Below are positions 8,134 through 17,565 of a DNA stretch of 64,000 bases, piece after piece (within the stretch, counting starts at the first letter, position 1; every line of letters starts with the position of its first letter). The stretch lies in contig LR991653.1 in assembly GCA_905171695.1 (NCBI GenBank), forward strand, positions 896,258 to 960,257, written 5' to 3'. The DNA is from Candidatus Methanoperedentaceae archaeon GB37 (GTDB taxonomy: Archaea > Halobacteriota > Methanosarcinia > Methanosarcinales > EX4572-44). The notes under the pieces were generated by a model, which was not told the origin of the DNA, ran no database searches, and worked only from the letters and a program-made list of their open reading frames with translations. The translations under genes were made by a program, and so were the position numbers.

Positions 8134-8913
8134 TTACACCTCGAGTAGTTTTTCGCGTAGTTTCTGTGATTGTTCTCTTGCGAGTCTGGTTATCTCTTTG
8201 ATCTGGGTTGTGGTGAGTGGTTCTCTCCCGCTTTTCTGTATTGCTGATATGGTGTTGTTGGTGTTTGTGATGATTGTGAGTTTTGCTCCTGCTACTTCTT
8301 CTTCTTCGTCTGTTGGGTCTAGTATGATTGTGTTTTCGAGTGTTATTGCTGTTGTTGCTATTGGGAGGTTTCTTATTGGTAGTCGTTTATCGTTCTCGTT
8401 TTCGTCTGTGTTGAGTTGGTATCTCTGGGTTGGTATTTTGGTCTTTAGTAGTGCTGCTGTTGTTGCGAGTGTTGCTGCGTCCATGATGTTTCCTCTGTCG
8501 TTGAGGACGTGGATGTCTATGAATATGATCCATACTTTTTCTCCTGGTGTGATGCATAGTTGTTTTAGGTCGATTGCTTTTGATTCTCTTATGCCTCGGT
8601 CTATTACTCGTGCGAGTTCGATTGCGTCTTCTCTGGGTGGTCCTGCTTCGAAGTTTGGTGATGCCATTGGTGGTAGTTCTATGTTTGTGATTATCACGCC
8701 TTCGTCTGGTGTGTCTGGGAATGGTTCTCCTGGTTGTATTTTGATTCCTGCTGTGAGGTAGGTGTTGCCGAGTTTTACGCTTGCTGATCCTTCTGCTTTG
8801 TCGATTATGTCTGTTTTTATCTCTATTTCTCGGTATTCTTCGAATTTTCTTCCGTCTGCTCGTTTGTTTTCGAGCATGAGGTTGTAGATGTGGTCTTTTT
8901 TCAGTTGGCTCAT
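8134..8913 (-). CDS. rrp42: Exosome complex subunit Rrp42
   Basis: 259 residues from the ATG at 8913 (MSQLKKDHIYNLML, matching the family start). A GTG at 8928 overlapping the rrp41 stop (GTGA) has a better Shine-Dalgarno and would add five residues. RNase PH fold: LENKRADGRKFEEYREI, GSASVKLGNTYLTAGIK, and PNFEAGPPREDAIELARVIDRGIRES. It is the non-catalytic partner of Rrp41 in the hexameric ring of the archaeal RNA-degrading exosome. The 3' third is rich in Thr and Asn because of A/C-rich codons. Confidence 0.95.
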   Translation of the reverse strand: MSQLKKDHIYNLMLENKRADGRKFEEYREIEIKTDIIDKAEGSASVKLGNTYLTAGIKIQPGEPFPDTPDEGVIITNIELPPMASPNFEAGPPREDAIELARVIDRGIRESKAIDLKQLCITPGEKVWIIFIDIHVLNDRGNIMDAATLATTAALLKTKIPTQRYQLNTDENENDKRLPIRNLPIATTAITLENTIILDPTDEEEEVAGAKLTIITNTNNTISAIQKSGREPLTTTQIKEITRLAREQSQKLREKLLEV

Positions 8914-8924
8914 TGTGTCGTTGT

Positions 8925-9689
8925 TCACTTGTTCTCCTCCTCCTCTTCTTCTTCTTTGTTGTTCTCTTCTTTTTCGATCTCTTTCTTGTATCGTTCGATC
9001 AGTGCGTCTCTTTGGAGTTCGTATATCGTTCTGCATCCTTTTTGTGCCATCTCGATTGCTCTTTCAAGCTCTTCTGCTGTGAGGTTTCCGTCCATTTGGA
9101 GGAGTGTTATCTCTCCTTTCTGTGTCATTGCGAGTGGCATGTCTGCTTCTCCGTAGTTGTCTTCTTCTTTCATTGGGTCGAGTACGAGTTCTCCATCGAC
9201 TTTGCCGACTGCGCAGGCTGAGACGAGTCCGCGCATCGGTATGCCTGCGTCTGCGAGTGCGACCGAGGCTGCGTTTATCCCGACTGTTCTTGTTCCTGCG
9301 TCTGCTTGGAGTACTTCTACGAAGACGTCAATACTTGCTTTGGGGAAGTTTTCTCTGAATATTACTGGTTCTAGGGCTTCGCGACTGACTTTGGAGACTT
9401 CTGTGCTTCGTCTGTCCGGTCCTGGTCGTTTTCGTTCTTCTACTGAGAAGGATGCCATGTTGTATCTGAATCGTACTATGGCTGTTGTTGGTCTCTGCAT
9501 GTGGCGTGGGTGAACCTCTCTTGGTCCATAGACTGCTGCAAGGATCTTGTTCAATCCGTGTTCTATGTAGCATGATCCATCGGCTCGGTCGAGTACTCCG
9601 ACCTCGATCTTTATCGGTCGTATCTCCTCTGGTCTTCTTCCATCTATCCTGATTCCATCGGTTATGAATCTCTCTGGCTTTGTCGCCAT
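8925..9689 (-). CDS. rrp41: Exosome complex exonuclease Rrp41
   Basis: 254 residues. It is the catalytic, phosphate-dependent 3'-5' exoribonuclease subunit of the archaeal exosome. Seen: the start [34 protein letters not shown] with RNA-binding arginines, [25 protein letters not shown] (phosphate loop), and EADMPLAMT with the active-site Asp. The last 25 residues are a Glu/Lys/Asn run. ATG start. It sits between rrp4 and rrp42, the standard archaeal order. Confidence 0.97.
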   Translation of the reverse strand: MATKPERFITDGIRIDGRRPEEIRPIKIEVGVLDRADGSCYIEHGLNKILAAVYGPREVHPRHMQRPTTAIVRFRYNMASFSVEERKRPGPDRRSTEVSKVSREALEPVIFRENFPKASIDVFVEVLQADAGTRTVGINAASVALADAGIPMRGLVSACAVGKVDGELVLDPMKEEDNYGEADMPLAMTQKGEITLLQMDGNLTAEELERAIEMAQKGCRTIYELQRDALIERYKKEIEKEENNKEEEEEEENK

Positions 9690-9726
9690 GGTAATAAACT
9701 AGCACCACCTGTTACTTCTTCTTGTA

Positions 9727-10446
9727 TTATTCTAATAGTTCGTTCAGTATATTATTCTCTTCTTCGCTCTCGCCATTGGTGGGAGAGTCGCTAGCTCCAA
9801 GGAGCCTTGTCAGGCGATCGGTGAGCCCTGGGATGTGAGACTCTCGCTCGATCTTATCGATCGCTTCTGCTGCGCGTAGACTCTCGCAGGCTTCTCCATC
9901 GATCCAGACACGCCCGTTCTGACCGACGATGATCGAACAACCGGTTGCGTTCTTTATGAGTGAGATCATCGAGCCACCGTGTCCGATGAGACGTGGGACC
10001 TTTGATGGAGAGATCTCAACGATTCTACCGCTCCGGATGACCTTGAGCCGTCTGTCCCGCATCGTGAGTTCGATATTCATCATGGGATCGACCTCTTTAA
10101 CCATTAGAAGGACTGCCTCGCCGACCTTGAGATGTGTACTCATCTCGTCAAGCTCGATCCTCTCAGGGTACTCAGAGACGTGAAGAAGTCCTTCATACGG
10201 GGATCTGATATCGATAACCCAGTTAGAGAAGATGATCTCTTTCACAAACCCGATGATAAGATCGCGTCTCCTGGGAATATACCTTCCAGAGAGCGGGATG
10301 ACCCGTATCGTCCTCTCACGCTCGCTCAAGAGACCATAGAGACTCGCGTAGAGACTCCCATCTCTGGCATACGTCCCATCACCACGCCTTGACGTCTCAT
10401 GGGATAGAAGATCGCCAGGTATCACGATACGCTGCTTCTCACTCAA
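9727..10446 (-). CDS. rrp4: Exosome cap subunit Rrp4
   Basis: 239 residues with the three expected domains: N-terminal RIVIPGDLLS (about 5-14), an S1 domain (about 62-135, FVKEIIFSNWVIDI...VGEAVLLMVKEVD) and a KH domain (VPRLIGHGGSMISLIKNATGC, about 150-170). It forms the RNA-entry cap on the Rrp41/42 ring. The C-terminal 25 residues are acidic and Asn/Ser-rich. ATG start, with a 23-base gap to SBDS. Confidence 0.95.
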   Translation of the reverse strand: MSEKQRIVIPGDLLSHETSRRGDGTYARDGSLYASLYGLLSERERTIRVIPLSGRYIPRRRDLIIGFVKEIIFSNWVIDIRSPYEGLLHVSEYPERIELDEMSTHLKVGEAVLLMVKEVDPMMNIELTMRDRRLKVIRSGRIVEISPSKVPRLIGHGGSMISLIKNATGCSIIVGQNGRVWIDGEACESLRAAEAIDKIERESHIPGLTDRLTRLLGASDSPTNGESEEENNILNELLE

Positions 10447-10469
10447 GACAGATCAAACTCCCAAAAATA

Positions 10470-11204
10470 TCATCCTCTCTTAACGAGTCGTGTCTCGACC
10501 TCGCCATGAGTCAAGCGGTTCAACGCCTCATAGAGATCGTCCTGCAACCCCGCGGGGAGTCGAAGAACCCCGATCCACGAGCCATCACTCTGCCACTCCT
10601 CCTCAAGGATCCTGCCGAAGCGAGAGAGAACCCCGCGCACCCTTCCACTGAAGATGGAGGAGACCTTGACCGCGAGATCGACCTCTTCGAAGCGGATCGG
10701 GATGATCGGGCGAATAGCCTTCATAACCCTACCCACCTCTTCATCCACACTCTTCAACGGATCAACATGGACACCAGCCTCTCTTATGGCACGTTCAACA
10801 CGCTCAGGCGGATGAGGCGCACCAGTCTGCGGATTGATAGCATTCCTCGCAATGAAACTGACGATCCGCCTCGTCTTCTCCTCCTGAAGACGCCTCCTTT
10901 GAAGGGCTGTGAGATGAATCTCACCCTCAGAGACGATCCGACGAGCAACCTCCAACCGATCACTCGTCCCAAAGACCCTCACAAGATCAGATTGACTCGG
11001 CCTCTCACCAGTGCGGGCATCGAGAAAGACATCCTCAACCGCCAGGAGATCCTCCAGATCGAGACTCTCGCCAGACCTCAGAGACTCAGCACCACTCGGA
11101 TCGACAAGAACCTCAAAAGAGACCCCGCCACGCCTAAGACGCGCAACAACAGCATCCTCGAGACGAACCAAGCCACTGACACCCCCCTCTACTTGGAGAG
11201 TCAC
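10470..11204 (-). CDS. Ribosome maturation protein SBDS
   Basis: 244 residues, the archaeal SBDS length. Domain 1 has VVARLRRGGVSFEVLVDP, domain 2 has SEGEIHLTALQRRRLQEEKTRRI and FIARNAINPQTGAPHPPERVERA, and the C-terminal ferredoxin-like domain follows (IRPIIPIRFEEVDLAVKV). The family releases the anti-association factor aIF6 from the large subunit; aIF6 is encoded at 53 kb. The GTG start overlaps the psmA stop by four bases (GTGA), so the two are translationally coupled. Confidence 0.96.
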   Translation of the reverse strand: MTLQVEGGVSGLVRLEDAVVARLRRGGVSFEVLVDPSGAESLRSGESLDLEDLLAVEDVFLDARTGERPSQSDLVRVFGTSDRLEVARRIVSEGEIHLTALQRRRLQEEKTRRIVSFIARNAINPQTGAPHPPERVERAIREAGVHVDPLKSVDEEVGRVMKAIRPIIPIRFEEVDLAVKVSSIFSGRVRGVLSRFGRILEEEWQSDGSWIGVLRLPAGLQDDLYEALNRLTHGEVETRLVKRG

Positions 11205-11941
11205 TCTGGAAGCGACTCCAGAAAAGCCTTAACATGAGAAGAGACCTCCTCCTCAGAGAGCTTCCTGAACCGCCCGGTAGAGACCTCAATAACACCACAC
11301 TCAACCGTGACACGATCAAAACCACCCTCAGAAGAGACGAACAACCCCTCCAAACCAAGGCGAATAGCACCATCAAGATCAAGACCGTCAGAGTACTTCT
11401 CCTCAAAGAGCTCCATCACTTCGCCACGCCCAGCACCAATAGCCGTAGCCCTATACTCCAACAACGCACCACTCGGATCGGTCTCAAAGAGCCTCGCAAC
11501 ACCACCATCATCCAGACCACCGATCAAGAGCGCAGTACCATACGGACGCACACCACCAAACTGCGTATACGACTGCTTATGATCACAGACACGCTTAGCC
11601 AAAACCTCCACACCAATAGGCTCGTCATACGTCACCCTATTAATCTGAGCCTCCACCCTCGCCCGATCGATGAGCGCACGCGCATCCGCAACCAGACCAG
11701 AACTGACAGCACCGATATGCGAATCAACCTGAAAGATCTTCTCAACCGACTCAACCTCCAACAACCGACTCGACACCCTCTTATCAACAAGCAACACAAC
11801 ACCATCGAGAGACTTCAACCCAACCGCCGTCGTACCACGCTTCACAGCCTCACGAGCATACTCAACCTGAAACAAACGACCATCAGGACTGAAGACAGTA
11901 ATAGCACGATCATAACCCATCTGATGACCAAACTGCTGCAT
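11201..11941 (-). CDS. psmA: Proteasome subunit alpha
   Basis: 246 residues from the ATG at 11941, chosen because MQQFGHQMGYDRAITVFSP is the family start; the open frame runs 17 residues further upstream without similarity. The gate/alpha signature YDRAITVFSPDGRLFQVEYA is intact. The alpha ring of the 20S proteasome controls substrate entry. It is the first gene of the exosome superoperon. The beta subunit is not in the window. Confidence 0.96.
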   Translation of the reverse strand: MQQFGHQMGYDRAITVFSPDGRLFQVEYAREAVKRGTTAVGLKSLDGVVLLVDKRVSSRLLEVESVEKIFQVDSHIGAVSSGLVADARALIDRARVEAQINRVTYDEPIGVEVLAKRVCDHKQSYTQFGGVRPYGTALLIGGLDDGGVARLFETDPSGALLEYRATAIGAGRGEVMELFEEKYSDGLDLDGAIRLGLEGLFVSSEGGFDRVTVECGVIEVSTGRFRKLSEEEVSSHVKAFLESLPE

Positions 11942-12006
11942 AACCAAAGACAACTCCAGACAAAAACCAAAACAAACAGAAGACAACAACACAACTAATA
12001 AAGCTT

Positions 12007-12363
12007 ATGGCACCCAAGAAGAAGAGACCCAAAAAAGAGAGAGAAGAAACAACTCCCTACACCACCAGACACTCCAAACACAACCCCCCTCATTGCAACC
12101 AAGACAAAACAATTTTGCTCCAATTCCACAAATACTACTCAGCACTTGAATCCTTTGAAAGAGCAATAGAACTAAAACCAGACGATGCAGGAGCATGGTT
12201 TAATCGTGCGCGTCTCTATGCCCTTAAAGGCGAGCGGGAGAACGCTCTCGCCGATCTCAGACGCGCAATAGAACTTGACAGCTCTTTCAAAGAAAGGGCA
12301 AAGAAGGATAAGGACTTTGAAGCGCTCTGGGACGATGAAGAGTTCAAGAGACTGGCTGCGTGA
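12007..12363 (+). CDS. Small TPR protein, possibly N-terminally truncated
   Basis: 118 residues. About 44-77 form a clear TPR hairpin (YYSALESFERAIELKPDD, WFNRARLYALKGERENALADLRRAIELD), followed by the AKKDKDFEALWDDEEFKRL ending that often closes bacterial and archaeal TPR proteins. The first 40 residues (MAPKKKRPKKEREE..., then HSKHNPPHCNQDK) look unrelated, Lys-rich and compositionally odd, so the conserved part may be the surviving 3' end of a longer TPR gene. It is divergent from psmA. Function unknown; TPRs bind proteins. Confidence 0.55.
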   Translation: MAPKKKRPKKEREETTPYTTRHSKHNPPHCNQDKTILLQFHKYYSALESFERAIELKPDDAGAWFNRARLYALKGERENALADLRRAIELDSSFKERAKKDKDFEALWDDEEFKRLAA

Positions 12364-12458
12364 AGCGCCAAGCGATCATTCTCTCTTCTTTTACCCAAAG
12401 TTCAACAGAGATTGAGTGAAAGACTTATACCCCAAGACAACAACCTGGATACGTATAG

Positions 12459-13010
12459 ATGGAGATCGTTCTTGGAATCACAGGCGCAAGCGGCGTGCAG
12501 TATGGAATACGAACCCTCGAGCTACTGAGAGAGAAGGGGATCACGACACGCCTCATCATATCAGAGACCGGTCGAGAACTGATTAGACTCGAGACAGATA
12601 CTCTGCCAAGTGACCTCGAAGACCTTGCAAGCTTCGTGCACGCAAATAATGATCTTACAGCACCACCCGCGAGCGGCTCACATAGGCACAACGGAATGGT
12701 AATAGCACCGTGCAGCATGAAGACACTCGCATCCCTCGCAAACGGAGTCACATCCAACCTGATAACACGAGCAGGCGACGTATGCCTGAAAGAGAACCGC
12801 CCACTGATACTACTCATCAGGGAGACGCCCCTGAACACAATACACCTCGAAAACATGCTACGACTGAAGCACGCTGGCGCACACATCCTACCAGCATCAC
12901 CAGCATTCTACCACAGACCAACGAGCATCAACGAGCTGATCGACTTCATCACAGGACGCATACTTGACCTCTTAGAGATAGAGCACAACCTCTACAGACG
13001 ATGGGAGTAA
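12459..13010 (+). CDS. ubiX: UbiX-type flavin prenyltransferase
   Basis: 183 residues with GITGASGVQYGIRTLELL (phosphate/flavin loop), the MVIAPCSMKTLASLANGV signature, LIRETPLN and ILPASPAFYH in order. The family joins dimethylallyl phosphate to reduced FMN, producing the prenyl-FMN cofactor of UbiD decarboxylases. No ubiD lies nearby. ATG start. Length and motifs are complete. Confidence 0.93.
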   Translation: MEIVLGITGASGVQYGIRTLELLREKGITTRLIISETGRELIRLETDTLPSDLEDLASFVHANNDLTAPPASGSHRHNGMVIAPCSMKTLASLANGVTSNLITRAGDVCLKENRPLILLIRETPLNTIHLENMLRLKHAGAHILPASPAFYHRPTSINELIDFITGRILDLLEIEHNLYRRWE

Positions 13011-13274
13011 GGACCTCCCCAGAACGGGCACAACACTCTTGAGAAGAGACCAGTTAAGCCGGGTCGAAGCCTCTTTGAGACTCTGAAAAAGAGTGTAAAA
13101 GGAGTATTAAATTTCTTATTCCTAATATGGTTGCGTGTTGTACTGTGAAACGCCAATGAGCCACGTGGTGCAGGCACGTGAGAACGAAACCGCACACAAC
13201 AAAAGAAAAGAGGAGGCGTTTCGGTGAATACGAGAGATAAAGAGATCTACTGGAATCGTGAAATGCAATTCTTT
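13011..13274. other. Non-coding interval between convergent genes
   Basis: 264 bases with no convincing ORF. It holds two CACGTG hexamers separated by seven bases (about 13160-13180), a short GAGACTCTGAAAAAGAGT hairpin-like stretch at about 13076-13094 that could end ubiX transcription, and A+T-rich DNA. I do not recognise a structured RNA. Confidence 0.4.
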
Positions 13275-14606
13275 TCATCTTCTTTTCCTCCATAGATACA
13301 CTGCCAGCACCCCTGCCACTGTGACCACCGCTGCGAATCCGGGAGTACTCGATCCGTTTGATTCCGGCGGACTTTCTCTCTGCTCCACGCCCGACTCTGC
13401 CTTTGCTCGCACCTTGATCGGGAGGGTGAGGGTGTGGTCTTCTCGCTTCGTGGGATCGTCTTCGAAGTAGTAGATGATTCTGCCCTGCACCTCGAAATCG
13501 TCCCCTATCTGGTTGGGTCTGATCCTTACCTCGATGTCTCTACCCACACCTGGTTCGATATCATAGGTGGTTGTGTACTGCCCGGTTCCAGACGTTGCGA
13601 ATTCAGATGATGTCACGCTCCAGCCGGACGGTGGGATGATTATGACCTGTACGTGCATCGTGGGATTTCCGATGATGTTCACCGCTGAGAGTTTCAGGAG
13701 CACGTCCTCGCCGAGCACGACATCGGTTTTCTCGCCGTAGAGATGCACGCTTGCGGTTGATGTACCGCTTGGTGTTGGTCTCTGAGTTGGGGTTGTGATC
13801 AGGGATGGAATCACCTCTATAGTGGCAGTTTCTGATGTAACCGTGTGGTAATTTCCTTCTTCATCCGCATAAGTTGCAGTGGCAGGGTCTAAATTATATG
13901 TTCCAGGTTCGTTCAATTGTAAAGTATACTGGAACTCTCGCGAATCTTTTGGTCTCAGGGAGGCGTATGTCTTCGAGGCTTCACCGCTGACAAAAGTCAG
14001 ATCTGATGGGATCGTGTCTACTACTTCGATGTCTGTTATCTCGCTTGTGCCGGTGTTTTCTACGGTTAGAGTTACTGTTGTCTCCTGCCCTTGTTTGATG
14101 GAGTGGGGTGATACTGATTTTGTCAGGGATAACGAAGTTATTGGGTATATTTCAACTTTTAGAGTACCTGCATTATCATCGTATGTGCCTCTTTTATTAT
14201 CCACATAATCGTATATACTAAACTTGACCTTATTACCGTCACCAATCCAGTAGAAGGTGTATCTGTGGTTATCGATATCACTAATATCAGCGTTAACCCG
14301 CTCCCCATTAAATTCAATGGAATTAAATCGTTGAGTATATTGGCCGGAGCTATCCATTCGGTATTGTGCATCAGCATAACCATAGACCATATTTACATTA
14401 AATTGATATACTCCCGATACCACGATTTTGTATTTACAGTCTTTCTCAAGAATTATTGATGAGTACACTATTGATCCAGTATCCTTCGGTCCAGATGCAG
14501 GAACGTAGACTGTATCTACTGGCGTGTCACTTCTCTGCGCCTGCACGCCTGCTGGTATTACAACCAGTATTCCTACCACAATCAGTGCTCCAATTATTCT
14601 TCTCAT
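13275..14606 (-). CDS. Secreted surface protein with CARDB/DUF11-like repeats and PGF-CTERM anchor
   Basis: 443 residues: signal peptide 1-23 (MRRIIGALIVVGILVVIPAG), a beta-rich N-terminal domain (about 30-150), a domain with SLTKSVSPHSIKQGQETTVT and FVSGEASKTYASLRPKDSRE (about 155-255, the COG1361/CARDB type), a Thr/Pro linker, and a second Ig-like domain (about 280-400). It ends with a Ser/Pro spacer, STPGFAAVVTVAG, a hydrophobic stretch and RKRR: a PGF-CTERM signal recognised by archaeosortase A in known archaea. It should be exported and lipid-anchored to the cell surface. The C-terminal Ig domain (VVLGEDVLLKLSAVNIIGNP) closely resembles that of the protein at 15252-17543. Confidence 0.8.
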   Translation of the reverse strand: MRRIIGALIVVGILVVIPAGVQAQRSDTPVDTVYVPASGPKDTGSIVYSSIILEKDCKYKIVVSGVYQFNVNMVYGYADAQYRMDSSGQYTQRFNSIEFNGERVNADISDIDNHRYTFYWIGDGNKVKFSIYDYVDNKRGTYDDNAGTLKVEIYPITSLSLTKSVSPHSIKQGQETTVTLTVENTGTSEITDIEVVDTIPSDLTFVSGEASKTYASLRPKDSREFQYTLQLNEPGTYNLDPATATYADEEGNYHTVTSETATIEVIPSLITTPTQRPTPSGTSTASVHLYGEKTDVVLGEDVLLKLSAVNIIGNPTMHVQVIIIPPSGWSVTSSEFATSGTGQYTTTYDIEPGVGRDIEVRIRPNQIGDDFEVQGRIIYYFEDDPTKREDHTLTLPIKVRAKAESGVEQRESPPESNGSSTPGFAAVVTVAGVLAVYLWRKRR

Positions 14607-14614
14607 CTCAAATT

Positions 14615-15016
14615 TTACCTCCTAAACACAACCTTCTTTTCACTCTGTTTGAATATCACCTCGAACTCATCGAAGACATCCATCCATCCCAAGAGAGGCG
14701 GCACCTCCTCTATGAGTGCCCATGCAACCCTTGAATCAAAAACATGTCCCCCAAGTTTGATCCCTATATTCTGGATTATCACTGGTATTCTGGATTCGCC
14801 AACACCCCAGATCTCTTGTATCGCTTCCGTGCTGATCTCAAAACCTAAAAGATCGCCAAGAGACCGTGGTATAAGTGTTATGTCTGCACCAGAGTCCACG
14901 TATACCCATTCTGGCACCCAGCCCACACTTGACTCGAATTCGATCTTTGCAACCGGTCTATAAATCACTCCAGCCAATCTGGAGCGCTCCTCTCGATATG
15001 AAAACACCATCTCCAT
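14615..15016 (-). CDS. Retropepsin-like aspartic protease family protein
   Basis: 133 residues. The VYVDSGADITLIPRSL segment (about 38-53) is the catalytic Asp-Ser/Thr-Gly-Ala motif of single-domain, retroviral-type aspartic proteases, which act as dimers; LLGWMDVF (about 108-115) fits the conserved Leu-Leu-Gly before the second strand. It directly follows a DUF5678 gene (5-base gap), a pairing seen repeatedly in archaea and bacteria, so the two may form one functional unit, perhaps of toxin-antitoxin type (inference). The substrate is unknown. ATG start. Confidence 0.7.
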   Translation of the reverse strand: MEMVFSYREERSRLAGVIYRPVAKIEFESSVGWVPEWVYVDSGADITLIPRSLGDLLGFEISTEAIQEIWGVGESRIPVIIQNIGIKLGGHVFDSRVAWALIEEVPPLLGWMDVFDEFEVIFKQSEKKVVFRR

Positions 15017-15021
15017 TGCGA

Positions 15022-15222
15022 TTACATCCAGAGTATCAGCAGTTCCTCTTCTGGTATCTTGGCAAGCGTGGGCGTCCTATCAGGATATGCTTCTTTTGCA
15101 CTATTCCAGACTTCTTTTGCATTATCACCAGACGCAACAACCCTGTTATCAATTATTGCAACGTACTTACCTGCATATACATTCAGGTCGGCAGAAGCAA
15201 ACCACTTCATCTCATCTTCCAC
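15022..15222 (-). CDS. DUF5678 family small protein
   Basis: 66 residues from the GTG at 15222 (GGAGG about 9 bases upstream; TTG at 15228 and ATG at 15210 are alternatives). The pattern MKWFASADLNVYAGKYVAIID followed by NRVVASGDNAKEV is the hallmark of DUF5678: a short domain ('the protein carried by X is used as is') typically encoded just before a retropepsin-like protease. The function is not known. It is co-directional with, and almost touches, the protease gene. Confidence 0.65.
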   Translation of the reverse strand: MEDEMKWFASADLNVYAGKYVAIIDNRVVASGDNAKEVWNSAKEAYPDRTPTLAKIPEEELLILWM

Positions 15223-15251
15223 GTTCAAGTGCCTCCTTCTAAGTTGAAAAG

Positions 15252-17543
15252 CTATTCCCTACTCAAGATGTACATTGCTGCCAATAATCCCGCCGCCGCA
15301 AACATCGCTTCAAAGCCGGGAATTCCATTATCCTGATCTTCGGGTTCAGAAGCTGCTACGGGAGGTTCCTGTTCCACGATCAGCGTGAGCGTCTCGTACC
15401 GTGTCGGGGATTTCGGACTGCCCGTAAACTGGTAGTACACCTCGCTTTCGATCTCATGTATTCCGATCTGGTTACCCGTGAGGTGCACCTCTATTGACCG
15501 CACATTATCGCCGGATTCGATCACCTGGGTGCAGGTGTAGATTCCAGGCCCTGCTTTTGCGAATGAGCTGCTGGTAACCGAGACACCGGAGGGCGGCTTC
15601 AGGATCAACTGAACTGTCATCGGAGGGTTTCCGATTGGGTTTACTGCTGATAGTGTGAAGATCGCGTCCTCGCCTTTCTTGATCGTGGTTCTTGTGGTTC
15701 CGAAGTACACGCTGGGTCCGGTTCGCTCGACTGTTATCGGGAGTTCTTCGAAGCCTGAGTTTGATTTTGAGTCGGTTGCTTCAACCCTGATTGTGTGCTT
15801 GCCCACCGAGAGGGAATTTGTTGTTACGGTATACATTCCGGCTTGATTTCGGGATTCGAGCAACGCTTCATCGAGCAGTATTTTTATTGATGCGACTCCA
15901 CTGGGGTCACTTGCGCCGTAGGTTATTGTTACCTTTTCGCCTTCTTCGAGAAGTCCGTTGTTGTTTTGGTCGATGATGATTGGACTCTGGATAGATATTG
16001 CAGGCGGAGAGATGTCCGCGGGAGTCAGTTGTGCAGTTATCGATTCTGTAACTCCGGATGTGACATATACTGAGGTTAGCCACTCTTTGTATCCATATTT
16101 TTCTAATTTGAGTGCGTGTGAACCGGGTGAAGCGTTTGAAATCGTTGTTGGGGTCGTGCCGTGATATGTGCCATCGAAATAGACGTCTGCGCCAGATGGT
16201 GACGAATGAATAGAAAATGAACCAGTCTTTTGGGTTAATGTTGCATCTATCGATTCCGTATCTCCTGCTAACACATAGACCGTTGTTGTGTAATCCTCGT
16301 ATCCAGATTTTGTTAATTTTATCGTGTGTGAGCCGGGTGAAACGCTGATGAGTGTTTTCGGTGTAGTTCCCTTGTATGTATCATCAAGGTAGATGGTTGC
16401 ATCAAATGGGTGTGAAACGATGTGGATAGAGCCAATCGAAGATGAAAACGCATACACATAGCTTTTCGGTGAGTCTTCATCATCCATTGTGCATATGTAG
16501 AGTATGCCACCAGATATGGCAGGAGAAGAAATGGCGCAACCGTCCATTTTATATTTCCATTTTTCAGTACCTGTAGCCGCATCCAACGCATACACGTAGC
16601 CTTCAGTTGAGCCTATGTATACTGTACCTTCTGATATAGCAGGAGAAGAAATAATCGCACTGCTTGTTTTGTATTTCCATTTTTCTGTGCCTGTTATAGC
16701 ATCCAGCGCATACACATAGTTGTCGTATGAACCAATATAGACAGTATCATCAGACACAGCAGGAGAAGAGAGAACCCAACCACCTGTTTTATATTTCCAT
16801 CTCTCGGTCCCAGTTGATACATCTAATGCATATATATAATTATCCTGCGATCCTATGTAGACAATACCATCTGATACGGCAGGAGAAGAAAGCTCAACCC
16901 GATCTCCGGTCTTATATCTCCATTTCTCTGTACCAGTGACTGCGTCCAATGCATACACATAGTTATCGTATGACCCTATGTAGACTGTACCTTCTGATAC
17001 GGCAGGAGAAGAAGATACGCAACTACCCGTTTTATATTTCCATTTCTCTATACCTGTAGTTGCATCTAATGCATACACATAGCCATCACTTGAACCTACG
17101 TAAACCGTACCTTCTGACACTATCGGAGATGATTCGACTTCATTACCAGTCTCGTATTTCCATTTCTCTATACCTGTAGTTGCATCCAATGCATACACAT
17201 AGCCATCACTTGAACCTACGTAAACTATGCCACCAGATATTACAGGAGATGATGCGCCAGTGTCTATTTCGTATTTCCATTTCTCTGTGCCAGTATATGC
17301 ATCCAGCGCATAAAAATAAGCGAGTGAACCAATGTAGACGGTGTCCCCTGATGTCGCCGGAGATGCACCAAATTCGTGATCTGCTTCATATTTCCACAAC
17401 AACCCAAGCGGCGGTTCCACGCTCTCACCAGCCACACCAGTACGCTGCGGATCATGCCCGAACATAGGCCAATCTGCGGCGGCTGCGGTGCCTGATAACA
17501 GCACAAGAACCAAAAACATTAGTGCGGTTTGCCATGTGTGCAT
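15252..17543 (-). CDS. Secreted PQQ-repeat beta-propeller protein with PEGA domains and PGF-CTERM anchor
   Basis: 763 residues. Signal peptide 1-23 (LMFLVLVLLSGTAAAA), then about eight PQQ-like blades (about 30-375) of the form ALDAxTGTEKWKYKT..SSPAVSxGTVYIGS, forming a propeller; two PEGA domains (about 378-520: YLDDTYKGTTPKTL and YFDGTYHGTTPTTI); an Asp/Asn-rich Ca-type linker (IIIDQNNNGLLEEGEKV); two Ig-like domains; and the PGF-CTERM ending NGIPGFEAMFAAAGLL plus ISRE. It should be surface-anchored by archaeosortase. The blades are near-identical at DNA level (for example 17040-17110 and 17160-17230), suggesting recent blade duplication. Stop is TAG. Confidence 0.88.
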   Translation of the reverse strand: MHTWQTALMFLVLVLLSGTAAAADWPMFGHDPQRTGVAGESVEPPLGLLWKYEADHEFGASPATSGDTVYIGSLAYFYALDAYTGTEKWKYEIDTGASSPVISGGIVYVGSSDGYVYALDATTGIEKWKYETGNEVESSPIVSEGTVYVGSSDGYVYALDATTGIEKWKYKTGSCVSSSPAVSEGTVYIGSYDNYVYALDAVTGTEKWRYKTGDRVELSSPAVSDGIVYIGSQDNYIYALDVSTGTERWKYKTGGWVLSSPAVSDDTVYIGSYDNYVYALDAITGTEKWKYKTSSAIISSPAISEGTVYIGSTEGYVYALDAATGTEKWKYKMDGCAISSPAISGGILYICTMDDEDSPKSYVYAFSSSIGSIHIVSHPFDATIYLDDTYKGTTPKTLISVSPGSHTIKLTKSGYEDYTTTVYVLAGDTESIDATLTQKTGSFSIHSSPSGADVYFDGTYHGTTPTTISNASPGSHALKLEKYGYKEWLTSVYVTSGVTESITAQLTPADISPPAISIQSPIIIDQNNNGLLEEGEKVTITYGASDPSGVASIKILLDEALLESRNQAGMYTVTTNSLSVGKHTIRVEATDSKSNSGFEELPITVERTGPSVYFGTTRTTIKKGEDAIFTLSAVNPIGNPPMTVQLILKPPSGVSVTSSSFAKAGPGIYTCTQVIESGDNVRSIEVHLTGNQIGIHEIESEVYYQFTGSPKSPTRYETLTLIVEQEPPVAASEPEDQDNGIPGFEAMFAAAGLLAAMYILSRE

Positions 17544-17565
17544 TCGATCTCTCCATTCTTAACAT

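Noticed and set aside
7757-8761. Long plus-strand open frame of 334 codons
   Set aside because: It lies opposite L37Ae and rrp42, is hydrophobic through T/G-rich composition only and has no domain; the minus-strand genes have clear families.
10389-11998. Two long plus-strand frames opposite SBDS and psmA
   Set aside because: Shadows of well-identified minus-strand genes.
13011-13274. Structured RNA between ubiX and the surface protein gene
   Set aside because: CACGTG repeats and a short hairpin are present, but no tRNA, riboswitch or C/D-box pattern could be supported.
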